The notes below the pieces were generated by a model. It was not told where the DNA came from and did no database searches. It worked only from the letters and a program-made list of their open reading frames with translations. Shown here piece by piece: positions 1 to 11,424 of a DNA stretch of 64,000 nt (its first letter is position 1; the number at the start of each line of letters is the position of its first letter). Source of the DNA: Zygaena filipendulae (taxonomy: Eukaryota > Arthropoda > Insecta > Lepidoptera > Zygaenidae); the NCBI GenBank assembly GCA_907165275.2, contig OU015654.1, positions 7,519,501 to 7,583,500 of the forward strand. The letters run 5' to 3'. The position numbers were made by a program, and so were the translations under genes.

Positions 1-101
1 GTTAATGCATAAAAAATCTAAGTAACAAATCGTCACTTGGTCAGCCAATCAGAACTTTAGTTTTGCGGGACCACGTGAAACTAGAGTTCAGATTGGCTGA
101 G
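1..101. repeat. Fragment of palindromic MITE (left window edge)
   Basis: This segment matches the reverse complement of the right half of the palindromic element at 14576-14733, sharing the GTTAA-GCATA end, a GTAAC-AATCGTCA block and CTTGGTCAGCCAATCA. It lies in METAP2 intron 3. Only one end is inside the window. Confidence 0.55.
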
Positions 102-552
102 CACTAATGTATTCGATGTCGATTTTGCTAGGGGGAATGTTTCGTTTACTTCACATTGTCTCTTGATTTTTGATTTTGCACGGGCCAGAGCGAGTTTTTT
201 TTTGTCTAAAGATTATTGTTACTCTATATTATTGTTACTGTTATCATGTCAAAAATAAAGTATCGTGTATGGATTTTTTTGATCAATTGGACAGTGATTC
301 CCGTAATTATTATGAATTTTTATTTAATGTAATTCCCCTTACATACATTTTATTGAGAAATACTTACAAAGTAAGAAACCACATAGTCGGCGCTCTTTGA
401 CGAATAGTCGCTGATTACAAACGCGGCAGGATAGTCGGCTTTACCGACTAGTCGGAACATCTCTACTATTTATATACCTATCTGATTGATTAAAAATATT
501 GAGAAATAAACATTCCAATATATTTTTCAAGTATTTTTTCTAATGTACTCAC

Positions 553-3500
553 TTGTCTGTGAGCTTCAGCAGCATGTCTTATCTCTTGATATATGTCCTG
601 ATGCATTCTGTCTAATGCCCTCTTCTCTTCACTTGTGAAACGATCTTTGGCTGTTCTCTCATCAATACCCTCAGCAGGGCCATGATCCAATATCTGGCCT
701 TCAGGAAAATTACCTGAAAGTTTTTGCAGATTTTATACCTAGAGGTATGTCACTTTAAAATAAATACATAGGGAGCTTTATCAGATTGTATCAGCACCAT
801 TTGCTAAAAAGTGAATCATATTTTCAAAGAAATAAAAAAAAAACAAAAAAAGAGAAAATCCTACTAATATTATAAATGAGAAAGTGTGGATGTTTGGATG
901 TTTGTTACTCAATAACACAAAAACGGCTGACTGGATTTGGATGAAATTTGGTATGCACATTGTCAGGGGTACTGAGAAGTACGTAGGATACTTTTTATCC
1001 CGGAATTCTCTCGGGAACTCCGAAATTACCGAGGGTGAAACCACGAGGCACAGCTAGTAATATATAAAAAAGAGTAAATATTTTTTAATAATGCATAGAC
1101 CATAGAGATATTTCATATAAAGCAAAGTTTCATTGAAATTCTGCTCTAAATTGAAACACAATCGATATGTGCATGAGAAGGTTCAGACCAAAACCTAGTG
1201 AGCAGTGAGCAGTAGAATTGTAATTTCCTTACTATTAATAGCTTCTGCCCTTACTATATGTCTGAAAAAAAAAAGAAAATGCCCCTCGTCTCTATAACAG
1301 GTCTAAGGACTGGAAATCGTCCTGAGAGATAGTGGAAAACACCTTAAATATTAAAGTAGCCTCAACAACTAGTGATGTTGAAGATGCAATTATGCATTTC
1401 ACTAGAACTATTCAAGCGGCAGTCTACACCAGAAAATACACCAAAATCCAATCACCCTAATATATCAATAGAGGTAAAATAAAAAATTATGAATTATGGA
1501 AAAGAGAATACTGCACAGGGTCAGGCATTCTAGTAGGCACAAGGATGACAAAAAAGCTCTAAACAAGGCACATTGTAGATTTTAAAGAAACCATCGCGAA
1601 GGCAAATGAAGATACTTAAGAAGCACACTCTCTTTGGAAAGCGTGTTCAAAGAATAAGCAACCAGTGTGACACAAACCTCCAATAAGATCATCAGATAAC
1701 ATCACTCACATCAGTTTTCAGGCTTCATGATGCTTAGGACGAAACCACCGAAACTGAGATTAATGATATCCTTGGACCAGACATTCAACTTGACTTGCCC
1801 ATTAAACATTTGTGACGCCTAAGGAAATACAGAGAAAAAATCTCACCAACAACTAAACATCTAGATTTGATTGTATGCAGGGTGGAAATTTGAGACGGAT
1901 CAGTAAGGGCTACCTTAAGGGTTGAAGCTAGGATCTAAGCAGCAGTTAGGATTCATAAAAAAACATGGAACTGTAGAGCAAGTTTATAGTTTGTAAAGTC
2001 ATCAGAAGAGCTATGGAACAGAAACAGTATTGCTCTACCACTTTTCTTGATATACAGAAAGCATTCAATAGTTTGGCACAAGGGCCTACTGTGCAAGATG
2101 AATGGATGGTATTCTGAAATCTTGCCTATCAGATAGAATATTTGAAGTCAGGGAAAGCAATACTCTATCAAGCTTCCACTCCATAGAGGCAGGAGTACTG
2201 CAGGGCTGTCCTTGGACTTGTCTTGTACACAATATACACCGCTGATCTTCCACAGAGTGACAACATTCCTGTTGCAACCTACGCAAATGTTACTGCAATA
2301 CTAGCAAGCAGAAAGTGTTCTATTGAGGCCTCAAGTGCTCTACAGAAGACCCTAAATGACATACAGAAATGGCTTTTGAAATGGAGAATAAAACTAGTGT
2401 GCCTAAATCAGTACATATTACATTCACTCTAGGAAGAGGAAATTGTCCATCAGTAACATTTGGCTCAAACAAACTTCCGCATTGTGACTCTGTCAGGAAC
2501 CTTGGTATGCATCTGGATTGTAGACAGACATGGAATAATCATATCCGATCCAAAAGAAATAAAGTAAACATAAAATACAGGAATATGCACTGACTCCTTG
2601 GAAGAAACACTAAATTATCACTGGATAAAAAGTTATTAATTTACAATACAGTAATAAAGCCTACATGGAGAATTTAGCTATGAGGCTTTGCCTGTAATGC
2701 TGTAATACAAACAACATAATCGTTAAAGAGCTCCAAACTACATTCTGAAGCAGCTATGTGATGCTTGTTGGTTCATAACCAACAACGAGCTTCACTCAAA
2801 CCTGGGCGGTGACAGTGAGGGAAGAAATAAAAGCTCACTGCATCAAATACAACACCAGAATGGCAGTACATCCTAACCAGCTGGCAGAACAATTCACAGA
2901 GCCTTAGAATGAGTGATGCCTAAAATGTCAAAAATTCAAGCTTAAGCTGCTCTCACAGTCACACTGACTGATTGCATGATATAAGGAGAGAAAAAAAGGT
3001 TGCCTTGAAAGATTGACTTGAGCAATAAGGCCTGCCTTTTGCTCTGGCTCATCTTTTTATTTATCTTAGTTTTACTGCTTTTTGGGGAAATAAAGTGTAT
3101 ATCAATTTGAAAAAAAAAAAAAAACAATTTGTCTGAGAAATTTATATGAGGCCACCAAATCAAAGTCAAAGCTAAAATTGTTTTAGACCTGAGAGAAGTG
3201 AAAAGAAATAAAACTGTTAATTAAAATGTATGTCCACTTTTAAATAACAAGACAACTAATAATAATAATGTATTTACTAGACAAAGTACATCAATAAGTA
3301 GCATCTGTTGCGAACTTATAGCTTGTGGTTTTGGTAGACAATTTGTTTTAAACACAGGAAGAGCATAAAAAGCAGTATAAAGTGATTACAAAAACTACAA
3401 TGAGTGTGAGAAGTAATAAAGGAATTACCATCCGGGAACAACTCCGAGATTGGAACTGTTGGAGGACTGGTCTGCAGTTTACCAGCACTGGGTTTGGTTT

Positions 3501-4062
3501 TGTTCTTCTTTTTCTTTTTCTTTTTCTCATCCACATCTCCAGTTGTGACCTCAATAGATATTGATTCCACCTTTTCTGCAGCATTTGTGACCTGATCATC
3601 ATCACCACCACTACCAGCTTCAGCTGTAAATATAAAACCAATTTGATTTGCAAAATAAATTTGGTGTTATTATTGTATCAGATAATGACCAAAACGTATG
3701 AAATCTCTACAAAACATTTCATAGCTAGCTAAAGCAGCCCTCGAAGTGAAGAAAATTATAGTTAAGAATAGAAATTCTTTAGTACATTACACCTACGTCC
3801 TTGCACCTACATAATCTATTTTACCACATAACCTTTAAGTTACAATTATTTATAAAACGTGCTTTGATACCTAGGTACTGACTTTGGGATTTGAGATCAT
3901 AGGACCAAATTTTGAGAACATCTTACCAGCCTTCTTTTTTTTCTTTTTTTTTTTCTTCTTTTTTGCAGGATCTTTTGCTTCTTCTTCCCCGTCGACTTCT
4001 AGTTCTTCTTCATCTACAATATCATCCTTGTTTATTTCCTCAGTCTCCTCAATTGAAGTCAT
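553..4062 (-). CDS. METAP2: Methionine aminopeptidase 2, exons 1-3 (5' part; continues off left edge)
   Basis: METAP2 is a cytosolic, ribosome-associated metalloprotease that removes initiator methionine from nascent proteins. Three exons were read on the minus strand: exon 1 at 4062-3927 (ATG at 4062, phase 1 at its end), exon 2 at 3623-3429, and exon 3 at 713-553. All flanking sites are GT/AG and phases agree, giving 164 codons. Exon 1 encodes an acidic leader followed by 11 lysines. Exon 2 has a second lysine block, then TSPPTVPISELFPDG, which matches the family's conserved entry to the catalytic domain. Exon 3 has TSEEKRALD and AAEAHRQ, both hallmark METAP2 segments just before the catalytic fold. 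The metal-binding exons lie beyond position 1. Intron 2 (714-3428) carries a Helitron and a decayed LINE. Identity is by remembered family similarity; the lysine-block layout fits METAP2 rather than METAP1. Confidence 0.93.
859..1056 (+). mobile_element. Non-autonomous Helitron (Lep1-like), in METAP2 intron 2
   Basis: It begins TCCTACTAATATTATAAATG and ends CAGCTAG followed by T. Just before the end is a GC-rich hairpin (ACCGAGGGTGAAACCACGAGG, decayed here). The 5'-TC, 3'-hairpin and CTAG structure, with no terminal inverted repeat, is diagnostic of Helitrons. More than ten relatives occur in this window. Confidence 0.85.
1270..3124 (+). pseudogene. Decayed Jockey-type LINE (reverse transcriptase remnant with poly-A tail)
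   Basis: Conceptual translation in changing frames gives reverse-transcriptase blocks in the right order: a DIQKAF-like segment with WHKGLLCKM near 2050-2095, EAGVLQGCP near 2185-2215, and TYANVTAILASRK near 2277-2320. The last stands where the active-site YADDTAILA motif should be, so the catalytic aspartates are lost. Later come SVRNLGMHLD and LLGRN-KLSLDKKLLIYNT, typical of the Jockey thumb and C-terminal part. Stops and frameshifts are frequent. The element ends with AATAAA near 3090 and an A-rich tail at 3109-3124. It sits in METAP2 intron 2, opposite to the gene. It is an old, 5'-decayed insertion with no coding capacity; Jockey clade assignment rests on motif style. Confidence 0.8.
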
Positions 4063-4504
4063 AATCTCTATTTTAATTCACGATAGTAATAGTATTTTAG
4101 ACGTGGTTATGATGTTATCACGAATAGAGTAGACTTGACTTCGTAACGTGGATAGTCGAAAATAAAACAAGTTTGAGTAAAAATAGAACTCAAAACTAAA
4201 GCTACCAAAGCTACCACAAAGTACAAATCAGTATTCGAGTATTCGACACAAACCACAAATTAACTAGACTTGTACGGACAGAACACACAGATAGGAATCC
4301 TCAGTAGGAATCTGAGAATCTGACAGTAATTTGAGCGGTCGTTAGAGATCCACCAATCACAGAAGTCGACAGAGCCACAGATAAAAATATTAGTGTTGTT
4401 TATGTCAATAAAGTTTGTCGATACTAGGGATGGGATCCAGTACTCATATCGATAGTATTATAGCATGAGGACTAAATATATTATTTTAGGGGTGTGACTG
4501 ACTT
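4063..4504. other. METAP2 upstream region
   Basis: This is the 5' flank of METAP2, so the promoter should lie here on the minus strand. It is AT-rich, and I could not identify a clear TATA box or initiator. No other gene is visible. Confidence 0.4.
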
Positions 4505-4735
4505 GGGCCCTTATTCACTATGACCATAACACGCCGCGCTAAGATAAGACGCCGCAAAAACTTTCTTTCCCTCGTAATCAAAGAAGTTTTACTGCAAAAA
4601 AATAAATTTACAAAGTTTCTTATGGCATAAAGAATAATAATTTCTAATATCTTGGTATCTAGAACGTTTGGAAATGCATTTTTGGGACGCGCGTTATGGG
4701 CAAGGAATGTTATTGGTCATAGTGAATAAGGGCCC
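4505..4735. mobile_element. MITE with GGGCCCTTATTCACTATGACC terminal inverted repeats
   Basis: The left end GGGCCCTTATTCACTATGAC is repeated in reverse complement at 4709-4735, giving about 27 bp of near-perfect inverted repeat around a 231-bp AT-rich element with no ORF. The target duplication is unclear, so I do not assign a superfamily. Confidence 0.8.
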
Positions 4736-5576
4736 TGTATGTATGTATGTATGTACAATGTACAAACTACTTAAAACAGGGCTGCCAGCAAATGAATCGC
4801 GGCTAATATGGTTTCTTATTTGCAATTATACGAAATTTGGTCGCATTACACATAACCATTTTGTAAATCGGTTTTTCTTCATAGTTTCATTAAACTAACA
4901 TACTGACCTGTACTTCAATGAAGTTTCGTTTTTTATAACACTTATAAAATCGAAGAGGATAATCAATTACTTTTAAGTATACCTTCTGGCACAAACTACT
5001 TAGAGACACACATTCAAATAATCGCATTTCTTAGTTTTTGTAGTTGTGGCAATATTTAAATCTGGAAATATATAAAATTAAAATTATTGACATTGACAAA
5101 AAAGCAAGAGGTGAACTTCGTTCCATTTCATGCATGTTTTCTTTTGTATCGATTTATACGGGATGTTCGTGGATACAATGAACCGTTCGATTATACATAT
5201 TTTGTATCCTGAAACTGGAGTGAAATCAAAATAATAAAAGCTTATCCACTTTGATTTATTTTAATACGTAAAATAGACAGAGTTTCAACTTTAATGCACG
5301 CAACAAGAAGAATACTCAAAAGTAGCTAGCACAGCTATTTATGTGTCTACCCCCTGCCCCTTCCGTAATTATGGGCGGTGCTACGATAAAGTAATCGTGA
5401 CGTCACCCTGAATAGGCGTGAGGCAGGCGGCGGGAATTATTGGCACGTCTTTCAAATGTTCGGCGAGTTAGGCAGACTGGTTGGCTTGGCTGGCTGGCCT
5501 GGCATAGCTGGCCTGGCTGGCATAATATGTGAACTTGATTATTTGTTTCTGAGAATAAAAAATCATAGTACAATTT
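4736..5576. other. Non-coding stretch with a TGGC-rich low-complexity patch
   Basis: No gene was found here. Positions about 5460-5525 hold an imperfect GGCTGGC/GGCCTGGC repeat. The ORF read on the minus strand across it is low-complexity and has no family resemblance. Confidence 0.4.
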
Positions 5577-6126
5577 CCCACAGCGCATCTTATGTCAATG
5601 CTCAACTGTAAAGAGTTGCTGCCAAAGGTTCCGCTAAAGCTTCGAAATGCAACTCACCATTGCATTTCGATGTAAATAACTTCAGAAGGAGAAAAATACA
5701 ACTGAATTGGCTATATGGACTTAAATTCCTTTGCCTTCTGCAAGCGGAGTAAATTTATAAAAAATATAACCTACGTATAAGAGCTTTTGGCGGGATTTTA
5801 TCAGTGACGGACGTCAGTTTTATTTCTTTGTTTGGCAAATTAGTTTATCGTGAATATTATTGTGTGAATGTGGTGGATTTTTCATAATAGGGATCCATTA
5901 GTGATGAACAGTGTGTGGAAACAGTGAATTAAGATGAAATAGGGCGTCCCTCGGGAGGTTGTCGTTTTACTATACAACTTCCCACAGAGCGTCCTATTAA
6001 GTTCAATATTGAAGAGTTGCTGCCAAAAATTCCGGTAAAGCATCAAAATTTGAAATGCATCTCACCAATGCATTTCGATGTAAATAACTTCAGAAGAACA
6101 AATTACTACTGAATTGGCTGTATGGA
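5577..6126. repeat. Two direct copies of a ~150-bp repeat; the second is the Copia target
   Basis: A block beginning CCCACAGCGCATCTTAT at about 5577 recurs at about 5986 as CCCACAGAGCGTCCTATTAA. Both continue through AGAGTTGCTGCCAAA, CATTTCGATGTAAATAACTTCAGAAG and GAATTGGCT-TATGGA. The second copy is interrupted at 6126 by the Copia element, and the expected downstream sequence (TTGCCTT...) resumes at 11241. A further partial relative lies at about 23620-23720. The parent transposon is not identified. Confidence 0.65.
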
Positions 6127-6318
6127 TGTAAAGTATCCATGCAATCCTTACTACGTCTATGTTATGTTGCTAAGATACTTGAAGTTTATAGTTTGATATA
6201 ATAATGAGAATTTATTATTACATTGCATTTAATTGTTTCCATATTAATTTAAATAAAATACCAGTTCGGCTTTAAGCTTGTTTATTATATTATACTAATA
6301 AATAATAAAAACTTAATA
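6127..6318 (+). repeat. Copia 5' LTR
   Basis: Starts TGTAAAGTATCC and ends AAAACTTAATA. It matches 11037-11235 along its length apart from a short insertion near 11080 in the other copy and small differences near the 3' end. Confidence 0.88.
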
Positions 6319-6405
6319 TGGTAGCAGAGCGTGGTTTGGGCTATTCAAGCTGAAGCCGTGCTAATAAAAAAAAAAAACTATGGAAATGTATAGAAAAACA
6401 ATTGA

Positions 6406-7287
6406 ATGATGATGCATCAGATGGACGACAAGGACAAAGATAAAGAAGGTAGGTCAGAGCTAATTCTAATTATTTCACCATCTGAGCTTAAACAAATAAA
6501 AAATTTTAAAACAGCCAAAGCACCATGGGAAAAATTAAAGAATACTTATGCCAGTAAGAGGGGCCTGCCCGAAAAGCATCTCTATTAAAACAGCTCATCA
6601 TTAAAAAAGCAGGAAGCAACGTCCGTGAGCATCTAAAAGAATTCTTAGATATCGTAGAAAAGCTTGAAGACATGGGAGTAGAAATAAATAGAGATCTACT
6701 AACAATACTCATGCTCTATAGTTTACCAAGTGATTACGATAACTTCAGGGTCGCAATTGATTATTGAATCGCGTGACACTCTTCCCAGCCCAGAAGAGCT
6801 AAAGATAAAAATAATTGAAGAATGTGATGCACGCCATAATAAAACATTTGATGAACCCACAACTAGCCAAGTAGAAGCTTTACATGCTTTCTGTCAAAAT
6901 TGCAGAAAGAAAGGGTATGAGACCAATAAGTGTTGGTACAAAAATAAAAAGACTAATTCCAACACAAAGTCCAAAAATCGTCGTGTTAGTAAGAATGTTA
7001 AAAATGATCATGAAAGCAACTTCAGTTGCTATAATATAACGAATACTTTATCAGAAAGAGGCTGGATTTTAGATAGTGGGTGTACCGTCCACATGACGCA
7101 CTCTGGTAAGACCTTTAAAAACATAAATAACTGCTCAAAAACACTAAAGCTTGCCCCCAAGGAGCACACAGCAGAAATTAGAGGAGCCGGGCTTGCAGAA
7201 ATCGAAACAAATAAGGTACTATTGCTCTTAAACATGCGCTGTACGTACCTACCTTGTGCGCCAACCTGTTATCTGTTGGAAAGATGA
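6406..7287 (+). pseudogene. Copia Gag and protease remnant
   Basis: 6406-6712 reads, with frameshifts, as a Gag segment (SELKQIKNFKTAKAPWEKL then KQLIIKKAGS). In 6730-7287 a zinc knuckle CQNCRKKGYETNKC shows the CX2CX4-X4C spacing with Tyr in place of the usual His. It is followed by WILDSGCTVHMTHS, the Copia aspartic protease motif (DSG active site). The order and motifs are those of a Copia polyprotein. Several frame breaks mean no functional product is expected. Confidence 0.85.
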
Positions 7288-7582
7288 CTGATGCAGGAAT
7301 AACAGTTCTCTTTACAAAGGATAAAGCCATCATTCACGATACTATTCAAAAACATACGACTTATGCTAAAAGAAAAAACGATGGACTATACTACATAGAT
7401 ACCATAAATGCAGATGTTGATCGCCTCAGAACAATAGCAAATGTTGTTGCTGAAACAAATAATGAAGCGACAATGTCTAATGATTCATCTAACAAGAAAT
7501 CGAAAAGGATGATATAAATGAATGGCATTGTAAACTTGGAAATCCCTGTGAGAAAGATATGACAATAGCTCTTAATAAACAA
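7236..7582 (+). pseudogene. Copia pre-integrase segment, cut by nested insertion
   Basis: The reading frame LCANLLSVGKMTDAG...GLYYID is the conserved region between protease and integrase in Copia polyproteins. It runs on to a shifted frame with EWHCKLGNPCEKDM, the histidine half of the integrase HHCC zinc site. It stops at about 7582 where the composite element begins. The cysteine half (CESCIQAKLC) reappears at about 8915 on the other side. Confidence 0.82.
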
Positions 7583-8866
7583 AATTTTAACAAAAAAATT
7601 AAAACCGACTTCCAAAAACACAAAACCAAAAAGCTAAAAATAAAAAGCTATAAATAACAAAACACTGATTTAATCCAAAAGACAAAAACACACGTAATAT
7701 TATTATTGGTTTGTGCTACCACTGATCGGTTCGAATTCGGTGATAAGCCCGCTGGTGTCTGCCCACTTGGGTTGTTCTGCTTACGAAGAGCTGGTGGCAG
7801 GAGTCGACTGAGCCCATCTACCCCCTCCATATTTGGCTTGTCACCGACTTCATACCGATCAGTGGTAGCACAAACTAATAATAATATTACGTGTGTTTTT
7901 GTCTTTTGGATTAAATCAGTATTTTGTTATTTATAGCTTTTTATTTTTAGCTTTTTGGTTTTGTGTTTTTGGAAGTAGGTTTTAATTTTTTTTGTTAAAA
8001 TTTTGTTTATTTCTCGCTTTTAAGTGACATAGTTCGTAATTTCTCTAAGTAACAATAGCCGAATGTCAACTGCTCATCGCCTTTTACAAAATATTGCATT
8101 TCCCGACGCAGGGACGTTAATTATTGAGGAGTTCTCCTAGTATATCACCAACAGTTCCATTTCACCATATACATTGTGACGGGCATAAATTGTCTAGAAA
8201 CCATTTTAAAGTTAACGATTCGGAACCCGTGAAATACCCATTATTGAGTAGTTCCGATGACCATCTGTGGTCTTCATCATCAGTTCCTCTTCTTCAAATT
8301 TTGCTTTCCGAAAGCAAAGAAACGATTTACTATAAAAAATACAAAAATCGCTATAGGTGTACCCATAATTTTTGAAGAGTTCCCTCGATTACTCCAAGAT
8401 CCCATCATCAGATCTCGACTTGATGACAATGGAATCAATTTCGGAGTATCCCCTTTCAAACAAAAAAAACAATTTTCAAAATTGCTTCAATAGGAACCCG
8501 TGAAATACGTATTATTTTTGAGTTGTTCTGATGACCACCTGTGGTCTTCATCATCAGTTCCATTTCTTCAAATTTTGCTTTCCGAAAGCAAATGAACGAT
8601 TTACTATCAAAAATACCCAAATCGCTATAGGTGTGCCTATAATTTTTGAAGAGTTCCCTCGATTTCTCCAAGATCTCATCATCAGATCCCGACTTGGTGG
8701 CAATGGGACCTAATTGAAAGTATATACTTTCAAACAAAAAAAAGAATTTTTCAAAGAGGTCCAACCGTCTTCGAGTAATCGGTGAACATACATAAAAAAA
8801 AAAAATAAAAAAAAAATACATACAATCGAACATAGAACCTCCTCCTTTTTGGAAGTCGGTTTAAAA
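7583..8866. mobile_element. Composite fold-back element (AACCGACTTCC family), copy A, nested in Copia
   Basis: The insertion starts with AAAACCGACTTCCAAAAA near 7603 and ends with the inverse, TTTTTGGAAGTCGGTTT, at about 8847-8863. Its left third is a long inverted repeat: 7583-7735 pairs with about 7855-8010, sharing AATATTATTATTGGTTTGTG and CACTGATCGGT, around a 115-bp spacer. The right part holds two imperfect ~300-bp units in reverse orientation, each with the AAATTTTGCTTTCCGAAAGCAAA block and a CAAGATC-CATCATCAGAT block. Relatives occur at 12966-13872 and 30061-32013. ORFs of 60-125 residues on both strands are read-through of these repeats and match no family. Confidence 0.8.
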
Positions 8867-8871
8867 TAATA

Positions 8872-9671
8872 GTCTACTGAGTGTTGATTTCGACCCTAAG
8901 GCTATCCTTGGAGAATGCGAGTCATGTATCCAAGCGAAGCTATGCAGGACACCGAGTAAAATAAAGGACCATAAAACATCACGCACACAAAGAAAATTGG
9001 AGATAATCCACAGTGACGTGTGTGGACCGATGAAAAATTCATCACTTAACGGAAATAGATGCTTCATAACCTTTATTGATGAATACAGCAGATATTCACG
9101 GGTATATTTTATAAAGACCAAGGATGAAAAACTTGGGAAATTTAATGAATTTAAAGAAATGGCTGAAACTTACTCGGGAAACAAAACAAAGTACCTACAA
9201 ACTGATAACGGGACGGAGTATATAAACAAAGATTTCAACATATATTTAAAAAACAGTGGAATCCAACGCAGGCTTTCTGCACCGTATACTCCTCAACAAA
9301 ATGGCGCATCAGAAAGAAAAAACAGAACCCTAGTCGAAAAGACGAGAGCAAGGCTGATTGACGCAAACGCACTATTATATCTATGGGATGAAGCTGTGTT
9401 TACTGCCAATTACTTAGCTAACAGAAGCATCAACAGCGCAATAGATTTTCAAACTCCTTTTGAGAAATGGGTTGGTAGAAAACCCTGCGTCAACCATCTG
9501 TATGCATTCGGTAGGAAAACCTATGTTCTGCTCAAATGTACCAAAGGTCATAAATTTGCACCAAAAGAATTCCCGGAGTTTTCATGGGATACTCAGAAAT
9601 CTCAAAAGCTTTCAGAGTCTTTATACCAACGAAGAAACGAGTCTTCATATCCAAAGACGTTCGATTATTAA
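8872..9671 (+). pseudogene. Copia integrase remnant
   Basis: The frame opens with FDPKAILGECESCIQAKLC (cysteine half of the HHCC zinc site) and continues to IIHSDVCGP, LQTDNGTEY and TPQQNGASERKN. These carry the Asp, Asp and Glu of the DDE integrase core with normal Copia spacing. TPFEKWVGRKP marks the integrase C-terminal side. The frame ends at 9671. The catalytic residues are intact but the polyprotein is broken on both sides, so it is a dead copy. Confidence 0.88.
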
Positions 9672-10210
9672 AGACTATGTTCTTTAGTAAAGAAAATCAA
9701 AATGAGCAAACAATGTTGGAAGAAGAACACAACGAAAAAGCTAAGCCAGCTATAGAAGTTGTCATAGATTTTGATGAAGATGACGAAGGAGATCATCAAG
9801 AAGAAAATGAAATCATGAGATGAGGAGACATTTAGTCCAGTAGCCCGTCTTACCACAATCAGACCTATCATTGCCGTGGCTTCAAAAGAAAACATGAAAC
9901 TTTGCCGTTTGATGTTGCGACTGCTTTTCTTAATGGTACTGTCATAGAAGAAATTTTTATGAAGCAACCAGAAGGATTTCAAGACGGCACAAAAAGAGTG
10001 TGCAAACTGAAACGAAGCCTATATGGTTTAAAACAGGCGCCTAGGTGCTGGAATAGCTTTATCGCAGAATTTCTCTTAAAATCTGGATTCCAACAAAGTG
10101 AAGCAGATCCTTGCTTGTACACCAGAATTAAAGGACAGTCAAAAGTAATTATTGGACTCTATGTTGACGATGGACTTGTAGCATATAATACAACCACAGC
10201 AGGCGAATAG
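9672..10210 (+). pseudogene. Copia reverse transcriptase remnant, deleted at its N-terminus
   Basis: An acidic linker (FDEDDEGDHQEENE) runs directly into DEETFSPVARL at about 9822. In complete Copia polyproteins more than a hundred residues, including the first reverse-transcriptase blocks, separate these, so a large internal deletion is inferred. A frameshift near 9900 precedes FDVATAFLNGTV and KQPEGF. The active-site motif YVDDG lies near 10162, and a stop at 10208 follows. Confidence 0.86.
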
Positions 10211-10983
10211 TTCATTAAGAAATTGAAAGGTCGGTTTAAAATAACCACTAAAAACGCTTCATATTTTTTAGGAATGGAAATAGTTGATGAGCGAGATCAA
10301 ATAAATTTATGCCAAACGGCTTACACTAGGAAACTATTGGATAAATACAATATGAAAAACTGTAAGTCTGCACCAGCGCCTATCCTTAGAGAAAATAATA
10401 TTGGAGAAGAGGAAGAGACAGTGGATGTAAACTTCCCATATAGACTAAGAAAAATGTGATGCTGGTAAAGCGGATCTTCCGTTATTTGAAGGGGACAACA
10501 CAAGTTGGTCTTACTTTCAAGAAACGACTTTCAACACATCTGACCTGCTACAGTGATGCAGATCACGCAGGAGATTTGGAAAGCGGAAAGTCAACGTCGG
10601 GTATGGTTTGCTTACTTTCTGGAGCTGCAATAAGTTGGAGAAGTCAGAAACAAGCCACAGTAAGCATATCTTTCACAGAAGCGGAACTAGTGGCTGCAAG
10701 TGAAGCTTCCCAAGAAATTTTGTGGCTGCAGCGATTATTGGATTTCTTGACAGAAAAATTGCAAAAGCCAGAGCTGTACTTGGACAACGAGTCAGCCAAC
10801 AAGCTTGCTAAAAATTCTACATACGAATACCACAAACGCACAAAGCACATAAAACTAAAACATTTCTTTATTAAGGAATGTGTAAGCGCTGGGAGAATTT
10901 GTGGTGAGGCAAGTGTCCTCAGAAATGCAGCTAGCAGATATGCTAACGAAATCTCTATTCGGCCCAAGGCTTCAAGAGCTTAG
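10211..10983 (+). pseudogene. Copia RT C-terminal and RNase H remnant
   Basis: KLKGRFKITTK...YFLGMEI is the conserved Copia segment after YVDD. The reading jumps from NFPYR (about 10440) to VKRIFRYLKGT (about 10460), so roughly forty residues normally containing the 'SLMYL...TRPDI' block are missing. RNase H follows with YSDADHAGD, TSGMVCLLSGAAISW and EAEL, and LDNESA with HKRTKHI. The frame degenerates after 10890. Confidence 0.87.
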
Positions 10984-11036
10984 CAAGAAAATTGGTTTAA
11001 AGAATTTAGCTTAAAATTCTTAAAAACTTCCCAGGA

Positions 11037-11235
11037 TGTAAAGTATCCATGCAATCCTTACTACGTCTATGTTGTGTTGCTAGCGTGTTGCTAGGATACT
11101 TGAAGTTTATAGTTTGACAAAATAATGAGAATTTATTATTACATTGCATTTAATTGTTTCCATATTAATTTAAATAAAATACCAGTTCGGCTTTAAGCTT
11201 GTTTATTATAACTCATAAATAATAAAAACTTAATA
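11037..11235 (+). repeat. Copia 3' LTR
   Basis: Matches 6127-6318. It carries an 11-bp local duplication (GTTGCTAGCGTGTTGCTA area). It is followed by ATGGC, nearly the same as ATGGA before the 5' LTR. Confidence 0.88.
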
Positions 11236-11424
11236 ATGGCCTTGCCTTTTCCGAAAGGGGAGAAAAAAAATAATCAACCCCAATACGGTACCTACCTAAG
11301 CTACGCTACCTACGCTACCTAGTATCTTTAGCCTCTCGAGCTCTCGTCAAAAATTGTGCTATTGCACATTCGATTGTCGATTTAGTAATTCCTCACCATC
11401 ATTATTCGAATAACAAACAACGAA

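Larger units (their letters stand above)
6127..11235 (+). mobile_element. Defective Ty1/Copia LTR retrotransposon
   Basis: Two LTRs beginning TGTAAAGTATCCATGC lie at 6127-6318 (192 bp) and 11037-11235 (199 bp). They differ by scattered changes and a small internal duplication, so this is not a very recent insertion. The flanks ATGGA (left) and ATGGC (right) fit a 5-bp target duplication with one mismatch. TGGTAGCAGAGCG follows the left LTR at 6319 and resembles the Copia primer-binding site. The inside reads in Copia order (Gag, protease, integrase, reverse transcriptase, RNase H) but is broken by frameshifts, deletions and a nested 1.28-kb element. Confidence 0.92.

Noticed and set aside
4736..4898. 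A small gene from the 76-codon ORF spanning the MITE end
   Set aside because: It starts inside the MITE and crosses a GTAT microsatellite; no homology or splice context.
8124..8833. Protein-coding potential of several 60-125 codon ORFs
   Set aside because: The same sequences recur as non-coding ~300-bp units at 13000-13430 and 30790-31500 with frame-destroying differences.
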